A stretch of DNA of 64,000 nt from Microbulbifer sp. VAAF005 (GTDB lineage: Bacteria > Pseudomonadota > Gammaproteobacteria > Pseudomonadales > Cellvibrionaceae), in assembly GCF_030012985.1 (NCBI RefSeq), contig NZ_CP120233.1, forward strand, positions 1,488,001 through 1,552,000. The letters run 5' to 3'. The position numbers were made by a program, and so were the translations under genes. Below, one piece after another: positions 9,513-19,124 of this stretch. Position 1 is the stretch's first letter; each line of letters starts with the position of its first letter. The notes below the pieces were generated by a model, which worked only from the letters and a program-made list of their open reading frames with translations, was not told where the DNA came from and did not search any database.

Positions 9513-10259
9513 TTACTCTGCAGCGGCTTCGTCATCGTTAGCTTCGACGTACTCGTCCTTTGCAACGGTGTTACCAGCTTCTGCAGCGCCGGCAAGTACT
9601 GCGTCGGCTACAGCTGTGGTGTACAGCTTGATTGCGCGGATAGCGTCGTCGTTACCGGGGATCACGTAATCAACACCAGCGGGATCGCTGTTGGTGTCGA
9701 CAACACCAATTACGGGGATACCCAGCTTGTTAGCTTCCTGGATAGCGATGCGCTCATGCTCAACGTCGATTACGAAGATCGCGTCAGGCAGGCCACCCAT
9801 ATCCTTGATACCACCGATGGAGCGCTCAAGCTTATCCATGGCACGGGTACGCATCAGGGCTTCTTTCTTGGTCAGCTTCTCGAAAGTACCGTCCTGAGAC
9901 TGGGCTTCCAGCTCACGGAAACGCTTGATGGAAGCGCGGATGGTTTTGTAGTTGGTGAGCATACCACCCAGCCAGCGGTTGCTGACGTAAGGCTGGCCAC
10001 AACGCTCTGCCTGCTCTTTGATAGACTTCTGTGCAGCACGCTTGGTGCCAACAAACATAATCTTTTTCTTTTGAGCAGTCATGCCCTTGATGATCTGCAG
10101 GGCTTCGTTGAAAGCCGGTACAGTGTGCTCAAGGTTGATGATGTGAATCTTGTTGCGGGCACCAAAGATGAATTGACCCATCTTCGGGTTCCAGTAGCGG
10201 GTCTGGTGACCAAAGTGAACACCAGCCTGCAGCATATCGCGCATACTTACTTGCGGCAT
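9513..10259 (-). CDS. rpsB: 30S ribosomal protein S2
   Basis: S2 binds 16S rRNA at the small-subunit head-body junction and is needed for S1 binding. The 248-residue protein starts [25 protein letters not shown] (only the first part is quoted by family habit) and contains [29 protein letters not shown] and [14 protein letters not shown]. The tail is rich in Asp, Glu and Ala. It has a long leader that resembles the S2-binding autoregulatory RNA, and it faces away from map, a conserved divergent pair in Gammaproteobacteria. Confidence 0.97.
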   Translation of the reverse strand: MPQVSMRDMLQAGVHFGHQTRYWNPKMGQFIFGARNKIHIINLEHTVPAFNEALQIIKGMTAQKKKIMFVGTKRAAQKSIKEQAERCGQPYVSNRWLGGMLTNYKTIRASIKRFRELEAQSQDGTFEKLTKKEALMRTRAMDKLERSIGGIKDMGGLPDAIFVIDVEHERIAIQEANKLGIPVIGVVDTNSDPAGVDYVIPGNDDAIRAIKLYTTAVADAVLAGAAEAGNTVAKDEYVEANDDEAAAE

Positions 10260-10385
10260 AATAAACCTCTATATATACGGGTTAGTCCTCCACGTATCCC
10301 ATGCGTCAACCCCTTTCAGGGCACCCAGACACATGTGTCGATGCGTGTGCGGCTTTTACTCGCCCAGGGAGTATCCCCAGGCGGC
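10260..10385 (-). ncRNA. rpsB leader RNA (t44/tff-like S2 autoregulatory element)
   Basis: The minus-strand leader just before rpsB contains the segment GGGATACGTGGAGGACTAAC, which matches my memory of the conserved part of the E. coli rpsB leader, where S2 represses its own mRNA (Rfam t44). A G-rich stem region lies upstream, and an AGAGG ribosome site precedes the ATG. The boundaries are approximate and the folding was not computed. Confidence 0.7.
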
Positions 10386-10389
10386 GCGC

Positions 10390-10418
10390 TTTATACCACA
10401 AGTGCACCCCATAGTGAA
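10390..10418 (-). promoter_or_regulatory. Probable sigma-70 promoter of rpsB-tsf
   Basis: On the minus strand, TTCACT (10413-10418) and TATAAA (10390-10395) are separated by 17 bases. A transcript would begin near 10383, giving a leader of about 125 bases that carries the S2-responsive element. Confidence 0.65.
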
Positions 10419-10584
10419 GAATTGGCACCGATTTCGCGCAAATGATCACGCCTCAATGCTGTTGGCGGGACGCCTGAGCCATCCTTGCGCTAATAGCGGC
10501 AAAATGTGTCCTACAGCCAGCAATCCGCTACAATAGCCCGCCTCTTGGGCGCTACCCGCCCCAACCCAGAAACAAAGGATACGC

Positions 10585-11355
10585 ATGACCTCAGCCATTA
10601 AGACCCCAGAACAAATCGCCAAGATGCGCACCGCAGGCCGCCTCGCCGCAGAGGTGCTGGAAATGATTGGCGAGTATGTCGTTCCAGGAGTCACTACCGA
10701 AGAACTGGATCGACGCTGCCACGAACACATCGTGAAGGTACAGAAAGCGATCCCGGCCTGCCTCGGTTATCGCGGCTTCCCAAAATCTATATGCACTTCC
10801 GTCAACGAAGTGGTGTGTCACGGTATCCCCTCCGAGAGCAAAATTCTCAAGAAGGGCGACATCATTAATATCGATGTTACCGTTATCAAAGATGGCTGGT
10901 ACGGTGACACCAGCAAGATGTTCTTTGCCGGCAAGCCCGCCGCCCACGCTGAACGCCTGGTACAAATCACCCAGGAGTGCATGTACAAAGCCATCGAAAT
11001 TGTCCGCCCCGGCACTACCCTCGGCGATATTGGCCACGTCATCCAGCAGCACGCTGAGAAAAACTATTACTCAGTGGTACGCGACTTCTGCGGACACGGC
11101 ATCGGCGACGTCTTCCATGAAGACCCACAAATTCTTCACTACGGTCAGCCGGGAACTGGTGAAGTACTCAAAGAGGGCATGACCTTCACCATTGAACCCA
11201 TGATTAACGCAGGCAAAGCGGCCACACGAGTGTTGGGAGATGGCTGGACTGCAGTAACCAAGGACCGCCGCCTCTCCGCTCAATGGGAACACACCATGGC
11301 AGTGACTAGCGACGGTGTAGAAGTGCTCACAGCGCGCAGCGAGGAGAACTTCTAA
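10585..11355 (+). CDS. map: Methionine aminopeptidase type I
   Basis: MAP removes the initiator methionine from new proteins. The 256-residue protein has the pita-bread fold markers: HGIPS, the metal-ligand Asp pair in IINIDVTVIKDGWYGDTSKMF, the His in GHGIGDVFHE, the Glu in FTIEPMIN and the final Glu in SAQWEHTMAV. It is divergent from rpsB and followed by glnD, a conserved order. A TACAAT at 10529-10534 could be its -10 element. Confidence 0.97.
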   Translation: MTSAIKTPEQIAKMRTAGRLAAEVLEMIGEYVVPGVTTEELDRRCHEHIVKVQKAIPACLGYRGFPKSICTSVNEVVCHGIPSESKILKKGDIINIDVTVIKDGWYGDTSKMFFAGKPAAHAERLVQITQECMYKAIEIVRPGTTLGDIGHVIQQHAEKNYYSVVRDFCGHGIGDVFHEDPQILHYGQPGTGEVLKEGMTFTIEPMINAGKAATRVLGDGWTAVTKDRRLSAQWEHTMAVTSDGVEVLTARSEENF

Positions 11356-11369
11356 AGCCGTACTGACGG

Positions 11370-11399
11370 GCCGCGAGGAATAAGTGCATTACTCGCGGC
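11370..11399 (+). terminator. Hairpin between map and glnD
   Basis: The stem GCCGCGAG/CTCGCGGC with a 14-base loop lies 14 bases after the map stop. There is no T run, so it may be a weak terminator or an mRNA stabilising structure. Confidence 0.35.
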
Positions 11400-11477
11400 A
11401 CTACAGTAGCGGATCTCCGCAAACCGAACCCAAGCCGCTCCCCACCTGCGGCAGCCCAAGAGCCAAACGGACTTCCC

Positions 11478-14183
11478 ATGCAGCCGGTCAGCCCTCCCTA
11501 TTTTGAACGCCCCCTGTTTTTCTTTGATCAGTCCCGTTTTCGCAGGGATTTAAGCTCCGGCGACAAACCCACTCTGGAGATATTCAAAGATGCTGTCGGC
11601 GCAGCCGAACGGCAAATGGCAGAGCGTTTTCGCGAGGGAGAGGACGTTGTCACGCTGGTACACGAGCGAGCCTTGTTTATAGACTGCCTTCTGCATTACG
11701 CCTGGCACCAGTTCGAGTGGAGAGACGATATAGGGCTTCTCGCTGTGGGCGGCTACGGGCGCGGAGAGCTGCACCCCCACTCCGATATCGATTTACTCAT
11801 CCTCTCCAGCGATCACCCTGCCCCGGATACCATCGACAATATAGAGCGCCTGGTGGCCTTTTTATGGGACCTGGGCTTGGATATCGGCCACTCTGTACGA
11901 AATATCGCGGAGTGCCTGGAGTTGGCCGCGAAGGACATCACCGTGGCCACCAACCTCACTGAGTCCCGCACAGTTGTCGGCGACAGTACTGTTGGCGAGC
12001 AGCTAACTGCACAAATGGAACACAAAAGGCTCTGGCCCACCGAAGAATTCTTCAAGGCCAAGCTCGCCGAACAGAAAAAGCGGCACAGCAATCAGCAGGC
12101 TGCTGAATATATTCTCGAGCCCAATATTAAGAACTCTCCCGGGGGCCTGCGGGATATCCAGACAATTGCCTGGGTTGCCAAATATTTTTTCCAAGTGCGC
12201 ACCCTGAAGCAACTGCAAGGCAAGGCATTTTTTACCGAGGAAGAGTTCGCCATATTACAGTCCGGGGAAACCTTCCTCTGGCGTGTGCGCTACGGCTTGC
12301 ACCTGCTCGCCGGCCGCGCGGAAGAGCGACTGCTGTTTGACTACCAAAGAGAACTGGCGAAGCAATTCGGTTATGTGGATAGCGACACCCAGCTCGCCGT
12401 TGAGCAGTTTATGCACAACTACTACCGCATCGTGATGGCACTGCAGGAATTGAACGATGTACTTCTCCAATATCTCGGCGAAGCCATCCTTCAGCGCAAA
12501 GGCAGCCAGCTGGTCATTCCGCTAAATGAGCGATTCCAGCTGCGCGACGGCAATATTGAGGTTACCCACGCCCAGGTATTTAACCAGGAGCCCTCGGCCC
12601 TGCTCGAGATCTTCGTGCTGATGGCCAACAACCCGGATATTAGCGGGGTACGGGCCTCCACCATCCGCCTGATTCGCGAGCACCGACACCTGATCGACGA
12701 CGAGTTCCGCGCAGATCCGAAAAATACCCAGTTGTTTATGCAGCTGCTTCACTCACCCAGGGGATTGTCGACCCAGCTATCCCGAATGACCCGCTACCGC
12801 ATTCTCGGGCGATACCTACCAGAATTTGGGCAGGTAACCGGGCAAATGCAGCACGACTTATTCCATATCTACACCGTGGATGCCCACACCTTGCAAGTTG
12901 TGCGCAATATGCGCTGCTTCCGGAGCCCCGAGGCGCGGGAAAAATTCCCGATTGCAGCGGAAATTCTCGAGCGCATGCGCCAACCGGAACTGCTGTATAT
13001 CGCCGGTCTCTACCACGATATCGCCAAAGGGCGCGGTGGCGACCACTCCAAGCTGGGAGTTGTGGATGCAGCGGAATTCTGCCAGCGCCACCACCTGCCC
13101 GCCCGCGACCGGCGTCTGGTTTGCTGGCTTGTAGAAAAGCATCTATTGATGAGCCAGGTTTCACAGAAGCAGGACATCAGTGATCCCGAAGTCGTGCACG
13201 CTTTCGCCCGCGAGATGGGTGACCGCGAACACCTGGACTACCTGTACGCCCTCACAGTCGCAGATATCAATGCCACCAACCCGGAACTCTGGAACAGCTG
13301 GCGGGCCAGCTTGATGCGCCAGCTCTACCAGGCCACCCGGCACGCCCTGCGCCGAGGCCTGGAAAACCCTATCGACCGAGAAGAAATTATCGAGGAAACC
13401 CGCTGCCAGGCAATGGAAAAACTGGACGCTATGGGACTTCCGCAAGTTTCGGTGGAAAATATCTGGGCGCAAATGGGGGATGATTATTTTGTTCGCGAGA
13501 CCGCTGACAATATCACCTGGCACACTTCGGCCATCCACGATCTGCACAGCAGCCCCGACACCAGCCAAAAAGACACCCTGGTTTTAACGCGAAACTCGGG
13601 GCCCGGCGAGCACGATGGCGCTACCCAAGTTTTTGTCTACACGCCTGATAGAGCCAACGTATTTGCCGCAGCGGTTACCGGGCTGGATATGCTCAACCTG
13701 AACGTTCACGATGCGCGCCTGTACAATTCTGCCTCCGGTTATACGCTGGATACTTTTTACGTGCTGGATGAAGCAGGCCAACCGCTACTGGACGAACCCC
13801 AGCGCCTAGCGCAGATTCGCGACACGCTACAGCAGGAATTGGCCCTGGTTGAGGACTACTCAAAGATCATTCAGCGACGTACGCCCCGCCGCCTTAAAAT
13901 GTTTGAATTGAAGAGCCAGGCTCATCTCTCCACTGAGCCCGGCGATCATTACAGCACCCTGGAAATTACCAGTGCCGATAGACCCGGCTTGCTGGCCCGC
14001 ATCGCGCGAATTTTTATTTCCCACGATCTGCGCCTGCACAATGCAAAAATTTCGACACTCGGCGAACGAGTCGAAGATATTTTTCATATTACCGACGCCG
14101 AGGGATCACCACTTACCGACATCGAGGCCAACGGCGCACTGGAAAAAGCCATTTGCCTGGAACTGAACAACCAAGACGCCTAA
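11478..14183 (+). CDS. glnD: PII uridylyltransferase/uridylyl-removing enzyme
   Basis: GlnD senses glutamine and adds or removes UMP on PII proteins, setting glutamine synthetase activity and NtrB/NtrC signalling. The 901-residue length is standard. The nucleotidyltransferase motif GGYGRGELHPHSDIDLLIL is near residues 90-108 and the HD hydrolase motif (LYHDIAKGRGGDHS) near 511. Two ACT domains for glutamine binding occupy the C terminus, the second in LEITSADRPGLLARIARIF. It follows map, as in E. coli, and begins a run of lysine/DAP genes. No damage was seen. Confidence 0.97.
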   Translation: MQPVSPPYFERPLFFFDQSRFRRDLSSGDKPTLEIFKDAVGAAERQMAERFREGEDVVTLVHERALFIDCLLHYAWHQFEWRDDIGLLAVGGYGRGELHPHSDIDLLILSSDHPAPDTIDNIERLVAFLWDLGLDIGHSVRNIAECLELAAKDITVATNLTESRTVVGDSTVGEQLTAQMEHKRLWPTEEFFKAKLAEQKKRHSNQQAAEYILEPNIKNSPGGLRDIQTIAWVAKYFFQVRTLKQLQGKAFFTEEEFAILQSGETFLWRVRYGLHLLAGRAEERLLFDYQRELAKQFGYVDSDTQLAVEQFMHNYYRIVMALQELNDVLLQYLGEAILQRKGSQLVIPLNERFQLRDGNIEVTHAQVFNQEPSALLEIFVLMANNPDISGVRASTIRLIREHRHLIDDEFRADPKNTQLFMQLLHSPRGLSTQLSRMTRYRILGRYLPEFGQVTGQMQHDLFHIYTVDAHTLQVVRNMRCFRSPEAREKFPIAAEILERMRQPELLYIAGLYHDIAKGRGGDHSKLGVVDAAEFCQRHHLPARDRRLVCWLVEKHLLMSQVSQKQDISDPEVVHAFAREMGDREHLDYLYALTVADINATNPELWNSWRASLMRQLYQATRHALRRGLENPIDREEIIEETRCQAMEKLDAMGLPQVSVENIWAQMGDDYFVRETADNITWHTSAIHDLHSSPDTSQKDTLVLTRNSGPGEHDGATQVFVYTPDRANVFAAAVTGLDMLNLNVHDARLYNSASGYTLDTFYVLDEAGQPLLDEPQRLAQIRDTLQQELALVEDYSKIIQRRTPRRLKMFELKSQAHLSTEPGDHYSTLEITSADRPGLLARIARIFISHDLRLHNAKISTLGERVEDIFHITDAEGSPLTDIEANGALEKAICLELNNQDA

Positions 14184-14214
14184 CCGAAAAAACGCCCGAG
14201 GCCCGCTCACGACC

Positions 14215-15387
14215 ATGAACCCAAATCTGGAACAGCTGCAGCCCTACCCATTCACCAAGCTGCAAGCCCTGAAAGAGGGCCTCCAAGCGGCGGACAAACC
14301 GCATATTGCACTGTCCATCGGTGAGCCCAAGCATGCGCCACCGGAGTTTGTCAGTGCAGAACTAGTTCGACACCTGGACAAGCTTGCCGCCTACCCACTG
14401 ACCAAGGGAATCGAGCCCCTGCGGCAGGCGATCGCCAATTGGCTGAGCCAGCGTTTTCAGCTCTCCAATGTGAGCGCAGATAGCCAGGTGCTGCCGGTGA
14501 ACGGGACCCGGGAAGCACTTTTTGCATTCGCCCAGGCGACCGTTTCCGCAGGCAGCAAAGTCCTGATGCCCAATCCCTTCTACCAGATCTATGAGGGCGC
14601 GGCCCTTCTCGCCGGGGCGCAGCCGCACTTTATTAACTGTGTGGCAGAAAACCAATTCAAACCAGATTTCACCTCGGTTCCGGAATCGGTTTGGCAGCAA
14701 TGCGAATTGCTTTACCTCTGCTCTCCCAGCAACCCCACCGGCGCTCTTCTCGAAGCTGAAGGTTTTAAACAGCTGATAGAGAAGGCAGACCGCTACGATT
14801 TCACCATCGCCTCCGATGAGTGTTATTCGGAGCTTTATTTTGACGAGTCATCACCGCCGGTAGGACTATTACAGGCCTGCGAGGAAATGGGGCGAACAGA
14901 CTTTCGCCGCTGTGTAGTATTCCACAGCCTATCAAAGCGCTCGAACTTACCCGGGCTTCGTTCGGGCTTCGTCGCCGGTGATGCCGATCTGCTGAAAAAG
15001 TTTTTGCTCTATCGAACTTACCACGGCTGCCCCATGCCGCTGCCCAATCAATATGCTTCGATCGCAGCCTGGCAGGATGAGGAACACGTCCGCCAGAATC
15101 GCGCGCTTTACAGTGAAAAGTTTTCTTCAGTTCTCGAAATTCTCGACGGCTGCCTAGAGGTACAACAGCCACAGGCAAGCTTTTATCTGTGGCCCAAGGT
15201 CGGGGATGGTGAGCGTTTTGCCAGGGAACTCTACGAGGCGCAAAATATCACGGTACTTCCCGGTGCATTTCTCGCCCGCGATAGCATCGGCTTGAACCCC
15301 GGTCGCGAGTATGTGCGCCTGGCACTGGTAGCAACACTGCAAGAGTGCATCGAAGCTGCACACCGCATAAAGGCATTTTGCAGGTAA
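14215..15387 (+). CDS. dapC: Succinyldiaminopimelate transaminase
   Basis: A fold-type I PLP aminotransferase of 390 residues. DapC transfers the amino group from glutamate to N-succinyl-2-amino-6-ketopimelate in the succinylase branch of DAP/lysine synthesis. The PLP lysine lies in FHSLSKRSNLPGLRSGF near residue 240, and LYLCSPSNPTGA and ASDECYSELYFDE hold other cofactor contacts. Assignment as dapC rather than another aspartate-aminotransferase relative rests on the start MNPNLEQLQPYPF, seen in this family, and on its place between glnD and dapD/dapE. Confidence 0.9.
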   Translation: MNPNLEQLQPYPFTKLQALKEGLQAADKPHIALSIGEPKHAPPEFVSAELVRHLDKLAAYPLTKGIEPLRQAIANWLSQRFQLSNVSADSQVLPVNGTREALFAFAQATVSAGSKVLMPNPFYQIYEGAALLAGAQPHFINCVAENQFKPDFTSVPESVWQQCELLYLCSPSNPTGALLEAEGFKQLIEKADRYDFTIASDECYSELYFDESSPPVGLLQACEEMGRTDFRRCVVFHSLSKRSNLPGLRSGFVAGDADLLKKFLLYRTYHGCPMPLPNQYASIAAWQDEEHVRQNRALYSEKFSSVLEILDGCLEVQQPQASFYLWPKVGDGERFARELYEAQNITVLPGAFLARDSIGLNPGREYVRLALVATLQECIEAAHRIKAFCR

Positions 15388-15461
15388 GGCCAACCCACTT
15401 TTCAAGAACAACTGACAACTCGAGCACATACAGGAACTTCACGCCCAGGCATATCTTAACA

Positions 15462-16130
15462 ATGGCAGTAAAAAATCTACTCAAGCAAGAGCGCGTTACT
15501 TATATTTTGCAGCGCCTGGAGGAACTCTACCCGGAAACTCCCGTTCCTCTCGATCACAAAGACTCCTATACCCTGTTGGTTGCGGTACTCCTATCCGCGC
15601 AGTGCACCGATGAGCGTGTCAACCAGATAACCCCTGCGCTCTGGCAGCTGGCAGACAACCCCAGCGATATGGCGCAGGTCCCAGTAGAGGAGATCCAAAA
15701 AGTCATTCGCCCCTGTGGCCTCTCACCGCAAAAATCCAAAGCCATCAGCAAGCTCTCGCAGATCCTGATCAACGAATACCACGGCGAAGTGCCCGAGAAT
15801 ATGGCCGCGCTGGAGACCCTGCCCGGGGTTGGACACAAGACGGCGAGCGTGGTTATGTCACAGGCTTTTGGGCACCCGGCATTTCCCGTCGATACTCACA
15901 TTCACAGATTGGCCCAGCGCTGGGGCCTGACGAATGGCAAAAATGTCACCCAGACGGAAAAAGACCTGAAGCGGCTGTTCCCAAGAGACAAGTGGAATAA
16001 ATTGCACCTGCAGATTATTTTCTACGGTCGCGAGTTCTGCTCTGCGCGGAGCTGCGACGGCACCGTCTGTGAAATCTGCACAACCTGCTACCCCAACCGT
16101 AAAAACCCCAAGAAAACCAAAAAGGCGTAA
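15462..16130 (+). CDS. nth: Endonuclease III-type DNA glycosylase, variant Fe-S cysteine spacing
   Basis: A 222-residue base-excision repair glycosylase/AP lyase that removes oxidised pyrimidines. It has the helix-hairpin-helix block LPGVGHKTASVV with the catalytic Lys, and the catalytic Asp in FPVDTHIHRLAQRW. The C-terminal cysteines read C-x4-C-x4-C-x2-C-x2-C, unlike the C-x6-C-x2-C-x5-C of E. coli Nth, so cluster ligation may differ. The ATG at 15462 was chosen because the upstream extension is unlike the family. It is flanked by dapC and yffB rather than rnf genes, so a second, E. coli-like nth may exist elsewhere. Confidence 0.85.
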   Translation: MAVKNLLKQERVTYILQRLEELYPETPVPLDHKDSYTLLVAVLLSAQCTDERVNQITPALWQLADNPSDMAQVPVEEIQKVIRPCGLSPQKSKAISKLSQILINEYHGEVPENMAALETLPGVGHKTASVVMSQAFGHPAFPVDTHIHRLAQRWGLTNGKNVTQTEKDLKRLFPRDKWNKLHLQIIFYGREFCSARSCDGTVCEICTTCYPNRKNPKKTKKA

Positions 16131-16132
16131 CC

Positions 16133-16477
16133 GTGATTACTCTGTACGGCATTAAAAACTGTGACACCGTAAAAAAAGCCCGCAAATGGCTGGAGAAAAA
16201 TGGAGTCGATTATCGCTTTCACGATTTTCGCGTAGACGGCATGGAAGATGTCCCCCTACAAGCATGGCTGGATAAATTTGGCTGGCAAGAGGTCCTAAAT
16301 CGCCGCTCAACGAGCTGGCGTGAACTGAGCGATGAACAGAAAAACGAAATGGACAATGCACTCGCCTTAGATCTGGCCAGTGCGACCCCTACCTTAATCA
16401 AACGCCCGGTCACCACCACCTCAAAGGAAACCCTTTTCGGTTTCAAAGAGGCGACCTTCGAACAACTGCAAAGCTAG
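16133..16477 (+). CDS. Spx/ArsC-family thioredoxin-fold protein (YffB-like)
   Basis: A 114-residue protein of the ArsC/Spx/YffB family. It starts with GTG, two bases after the nth stop, and reads ITLYGIKNCDTVKKARKWL with the single N-terminal Cys near residue 10. FDGF-like and NRRSTSWREL segments match YffB. YffB is known to be a neighbour of dapE in E. coli; here it lies just before dapD. Its role is unclear; a thiol-redox or glutathione-linked reductase function is an inference. The short spacing suggests co-translation with nth. Confidence 0.88.
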   Translation: MITLYGIKNCDTVKKARKWLEKNGVDYRFHDFRVDGMEDVPLQAWLDKFGWQEVLNRRSTSWRELSDEQKNEMDNALALDLASATPTLIKRPVTTTSKETLFGFKEATFEQLQS

Positions 16478-16498
16478 TCGAATTAGGAGATAACCACC

Positions 16499-17530
16499 AT
16501 GAGCAATATTTACAGCATCGGTTTTGGTGTCGGCACCTGTAACAGCAAGGGCGACTGGCTTGAAGTTTATTACCCCAAACCCCTGTTTAAACCCAGCGCA
16601 GAAATCGCTAACGCGGTTACTGAAACTCTCGGCGTGGCAGAGGGAAATCACAGCCTGCCTCTGGACTCCACCCAGCTGCAGAAATTAGCCGATGCTCTCC
16701 ACGGTGCAGGCGCCTCTGACCAGGCGGAAATCCTGCAGCAATTTGCCAATTCCCAAAGACCTCTCGCAGTAGTTATTTTGGCTACTGACGAAGCCCCGCA
16801 GTCAGTGCCCGAGGCCTACTTAAAGCTACATCTTCTCTCCCACCGCCTGGTAAAGCCCCACGAGACCAAACTCGACGGTATTTTTGGCAAGCTGGTCAAT
16901 GTCGCTTGGACCAACCAGGGAGCCATTGATCTCGAGGAATTACCGCAGCGACAACTGGATGCAAGACTCAAAGGTGAGTACCTGGATGTCTCCTGCGTGG
17001 ATAAATTCCCCAAGATGACCAACTACGTAGTACCGGCTGGGGTTCGTATCGCCCACACCGCTCGAGTACGCCTCGGCGCATACCTGGGGGAAGGCACCAC
17101 AATCATGCACGAGGGCTTTGTTAACTTTAATGCTGGCACCGAAGGGCCCGGCATGATTGAAGGCCGTATTTCCGCCGGGGTATTTGTCGGCGCCGGTTCC
17201 GATCTCGGTGGCAGCAGCTCCACCATGGGCACGCTTTCCGGCGGCGGAAATATCGTTATCTCGGTAGGCGATAACTGCCTGCTCGGCGCTAATGCCGGCA
17301 TCGGCATTCCTTTAGGCGACCGCTGCACTGTAGAGGCTGGGCTCTACATTACAGCTGGAACCAAAATCGCCCTGCTGGATGACAGCGGCAAGCTGGTAGA
17401 GCACATCAAGGCCAGAGACCTGGCTGGAAAATCCGATTTACTTTTCCGCCGCAACTCCACTAATGGTGCAGTGGAATGTCTCACCAACAAGAGTGCTATC
17501 GAGCTCAATGAAGCTCTACACAGCAATTAA
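16499..17530 (+). CDS. dapD: Tetrahydrodipicolinate N-succinyltransferase
   Basis: DapD succinylates tetrahydrodipicolinate using succinyl-CoA, the first step of the succinylase DAP pathway. The 343-residue length matches the longer Pseudomonas-type DapD. A left-handed beta-helix is visible as imperfect hexapeptide repeats (GAYLGEGTTIMHEGFVNFNA, GRISAGVFVGAGSDLGGSSS, CLLGANAGIGIPLGDRC). A good ribosome site (AGGAG) lies 8 bases before the ATG. It is grouped with dapC and dapE. Confidence 0.96.
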   Translation: MSNIYSIGFGVGTCNSKGDWLEVYYPKPLFKPSAEIANAVTETLGVAEGNHSLPLDSTQLQKLADALHGAGASDQAEILQQFANSQRPLAVVILATDEAPQSVPEAYLKLHLLSHRLVKPHETKLDGIFGKLVNVAWTNQGAIDLEELPQRQLDARLKGEYLDVSCVDKFPKMTNYVVPAGVRIAHTARVRLGAYLGEGTTIMHEGFVNFNAGTEGPGMIEGRISAGVFVGAGSDLGGSSSTMGTLSGGGNIVISVGDNCLLGANAGIGIPLGDRCTVEAGLYITAGTKIALLDDSGKLVEHIKARDLAGKSDLLFRRNSTNGAVECLTNKSAIELNEALHSN

Positions 17531-17624
17531 AATTGCACAGTGCGGAACTTCAGTTCCGCACCGCTGCACCCCACCCCTCTAGCCGCTTCTTTGCGGCCCA
17601 TCTCCCTAAACAAGGAAAGCCCAA

Positions 17625-18757
17625 GTGACTCCCACCCTCCAACTCGCTTTCGACCTGATTCGCCGCCGCTCTGTCACCCCCGAAGATGCGGGGTGTATGG
17701 ACCTTATGATCCAGCGCCTGGAAAAAATAGGATTCCAGGTAACAAGATTGCGCAAAGGTGACACCGATAATTTTTGGGCAGTACGCGATGGCTCTAGTGA
17801 AGGCTCCCTACTCGCCTTTGCCGGACACACCGATGTCGTACCCACAGGCCCAGAAGAAAACTGGAGCTGCCCGCCCTTCGAGCCTGAAATTCGCGACGGT
17901 TTTCTATATGGCCGCGGTGCGGCGGACATGAAGGGTTCCCTGGCAGCCATGGTGGTTGCCTGTGAGGAGTTCGTTGCGACACACCCAGACCACAGTGGTC
18001 GCATAGCATTTCTGATCACCAGCGACGAAGAGGGCCCCGCAACAAACGGTACCGTTAAGGTTGTCGAGTGGCTCGAGGAACAGGGAGAAAAGATTGACTG
18101 CTGTATCGTCGGCGAGCCATCCAGTAGTGAACGGGTTGGCGATATCATCAAAAATGGGCGCAGGGGCTCACTCGGCCTGGAACTAAAAGTTCTCGGCACC
18201 CAAGGCCATGTAGCCTACCCTCACCTAGCCGAGAATCCGATACATACTCTGGCCCCTGCTCTCGCTGAACTCGCTGCCGAAGAGTGGGACCAGGGGAACG
18301 AATTCTTCCCCGCAACCAGCTTCCAGGTTTCAAATATCAATGGCGGCACCGGCGCAACCAATGTTATTCCCGGCGAAGTGGATTTACTCTGCAACTGGCG
18401 TTTTTCCACTGAATTAACCGCCGAAGACCTTGAGACTCGGGCCCGCGCAATCCTGGATAAGCACAACCTCAAGTACGAGGCGAATTTTAAATTATCCGGA
18501 TTGCCTTTTCTCACTGCCGCAGGCCCACTGGTTCAGGCAACCCAGCAGGCAATTCTCACGATCACCGGGGAAAAACGGAGCTATCAACCGCCGGCGGCAC
18601 TTCCGATGGCCGCTTTATTGCCCCTACCGGAGCCCAGGTCGTAGAACTGGGACCGGTAAATGCCACTATCCATAAAGTGGACGAAAGGGTTGAGGCCGAC
18701 CACCTGGATATCCTCAAAGATATTTATCGGGAAGTATTAAAAGAGCTGCTTACTTAA
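17625..18757 (+). CDS. dapE: Succinyl-diaminopimelate desuccinylase, with a one-base frameshift
   Basis: DapE is a di-zinc M20 hydrolase that releases succinate to give LL-DAP. It starts at GTG 17625 after AAGGAAAG. Zinc and catalytic residues are seen in [30 protein letters not shown] and VGEPSS. The first frame breaks near 18576: GEKRSY replaces the expected GEKPELST. One extra C there (CG to CCG) restores [20 protein letters not shown] and the final His ligand in [11 protein letters not shown], ending at the TAA at 18755-18757 with 377 residues, the normal size. The gene is usually essential, so an assembly deletion is likely. Degenerate copies of its 3' end recur at 20824 and 23026. Confidence 0.9.
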
Positions 18758-18910
18758 ATTAATCCGACCCCCTAGAGGCTCGAAAAGGGCGAAAGCTCAA
18801 AATATTCTCTTGAGAGGCCCCGGTTTTCATGGCTGGGGCAGTAAAACTCCAACAGGTTTATCTGGCCAAAAACTGGCTACTTCTTGAATATTACTATTCA
18901 GCGTATTTGC
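18651..18910 (+). repeat. Repeat copy A: genuine dapE 3' end plus downstream spacer
   Basis: The last 107 bases of dapE and about 150 bases beyond it match two degenerate copies at 20891-21151 and 23054-23316. Markers shared by all include GACGAAA-GGTT, TTTATC-G-AA-TATTAAAAGAG and the block GAAAGCTC (or close variants), and each copy ends with a CGTATTT motif. Only this copy keeps the dapE frame. No gene is seen between the dapE stop and 19125 apart from the cupin gene's upstream region. Confidence 0.8.
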
Positions 18911-19124
18911 CAACTCTTCCTATACCCCCCATTACTCCAGACTGTGCAGGGTGGCTCGGGCCGACACAATTTATAGAGAGCAACATCTATCGCCAAGTTG
19001 GTTTAGACTACTAAATGAGTTGCGACAGAGATACTTAGTGAATCGCGCCGACGACCACCAACCGCTCACTGTTTCTCGAGTCGCGCGGCTCCTGCCACCA
19101 ACTCGAGCCCTCGAGAAAGACGCC

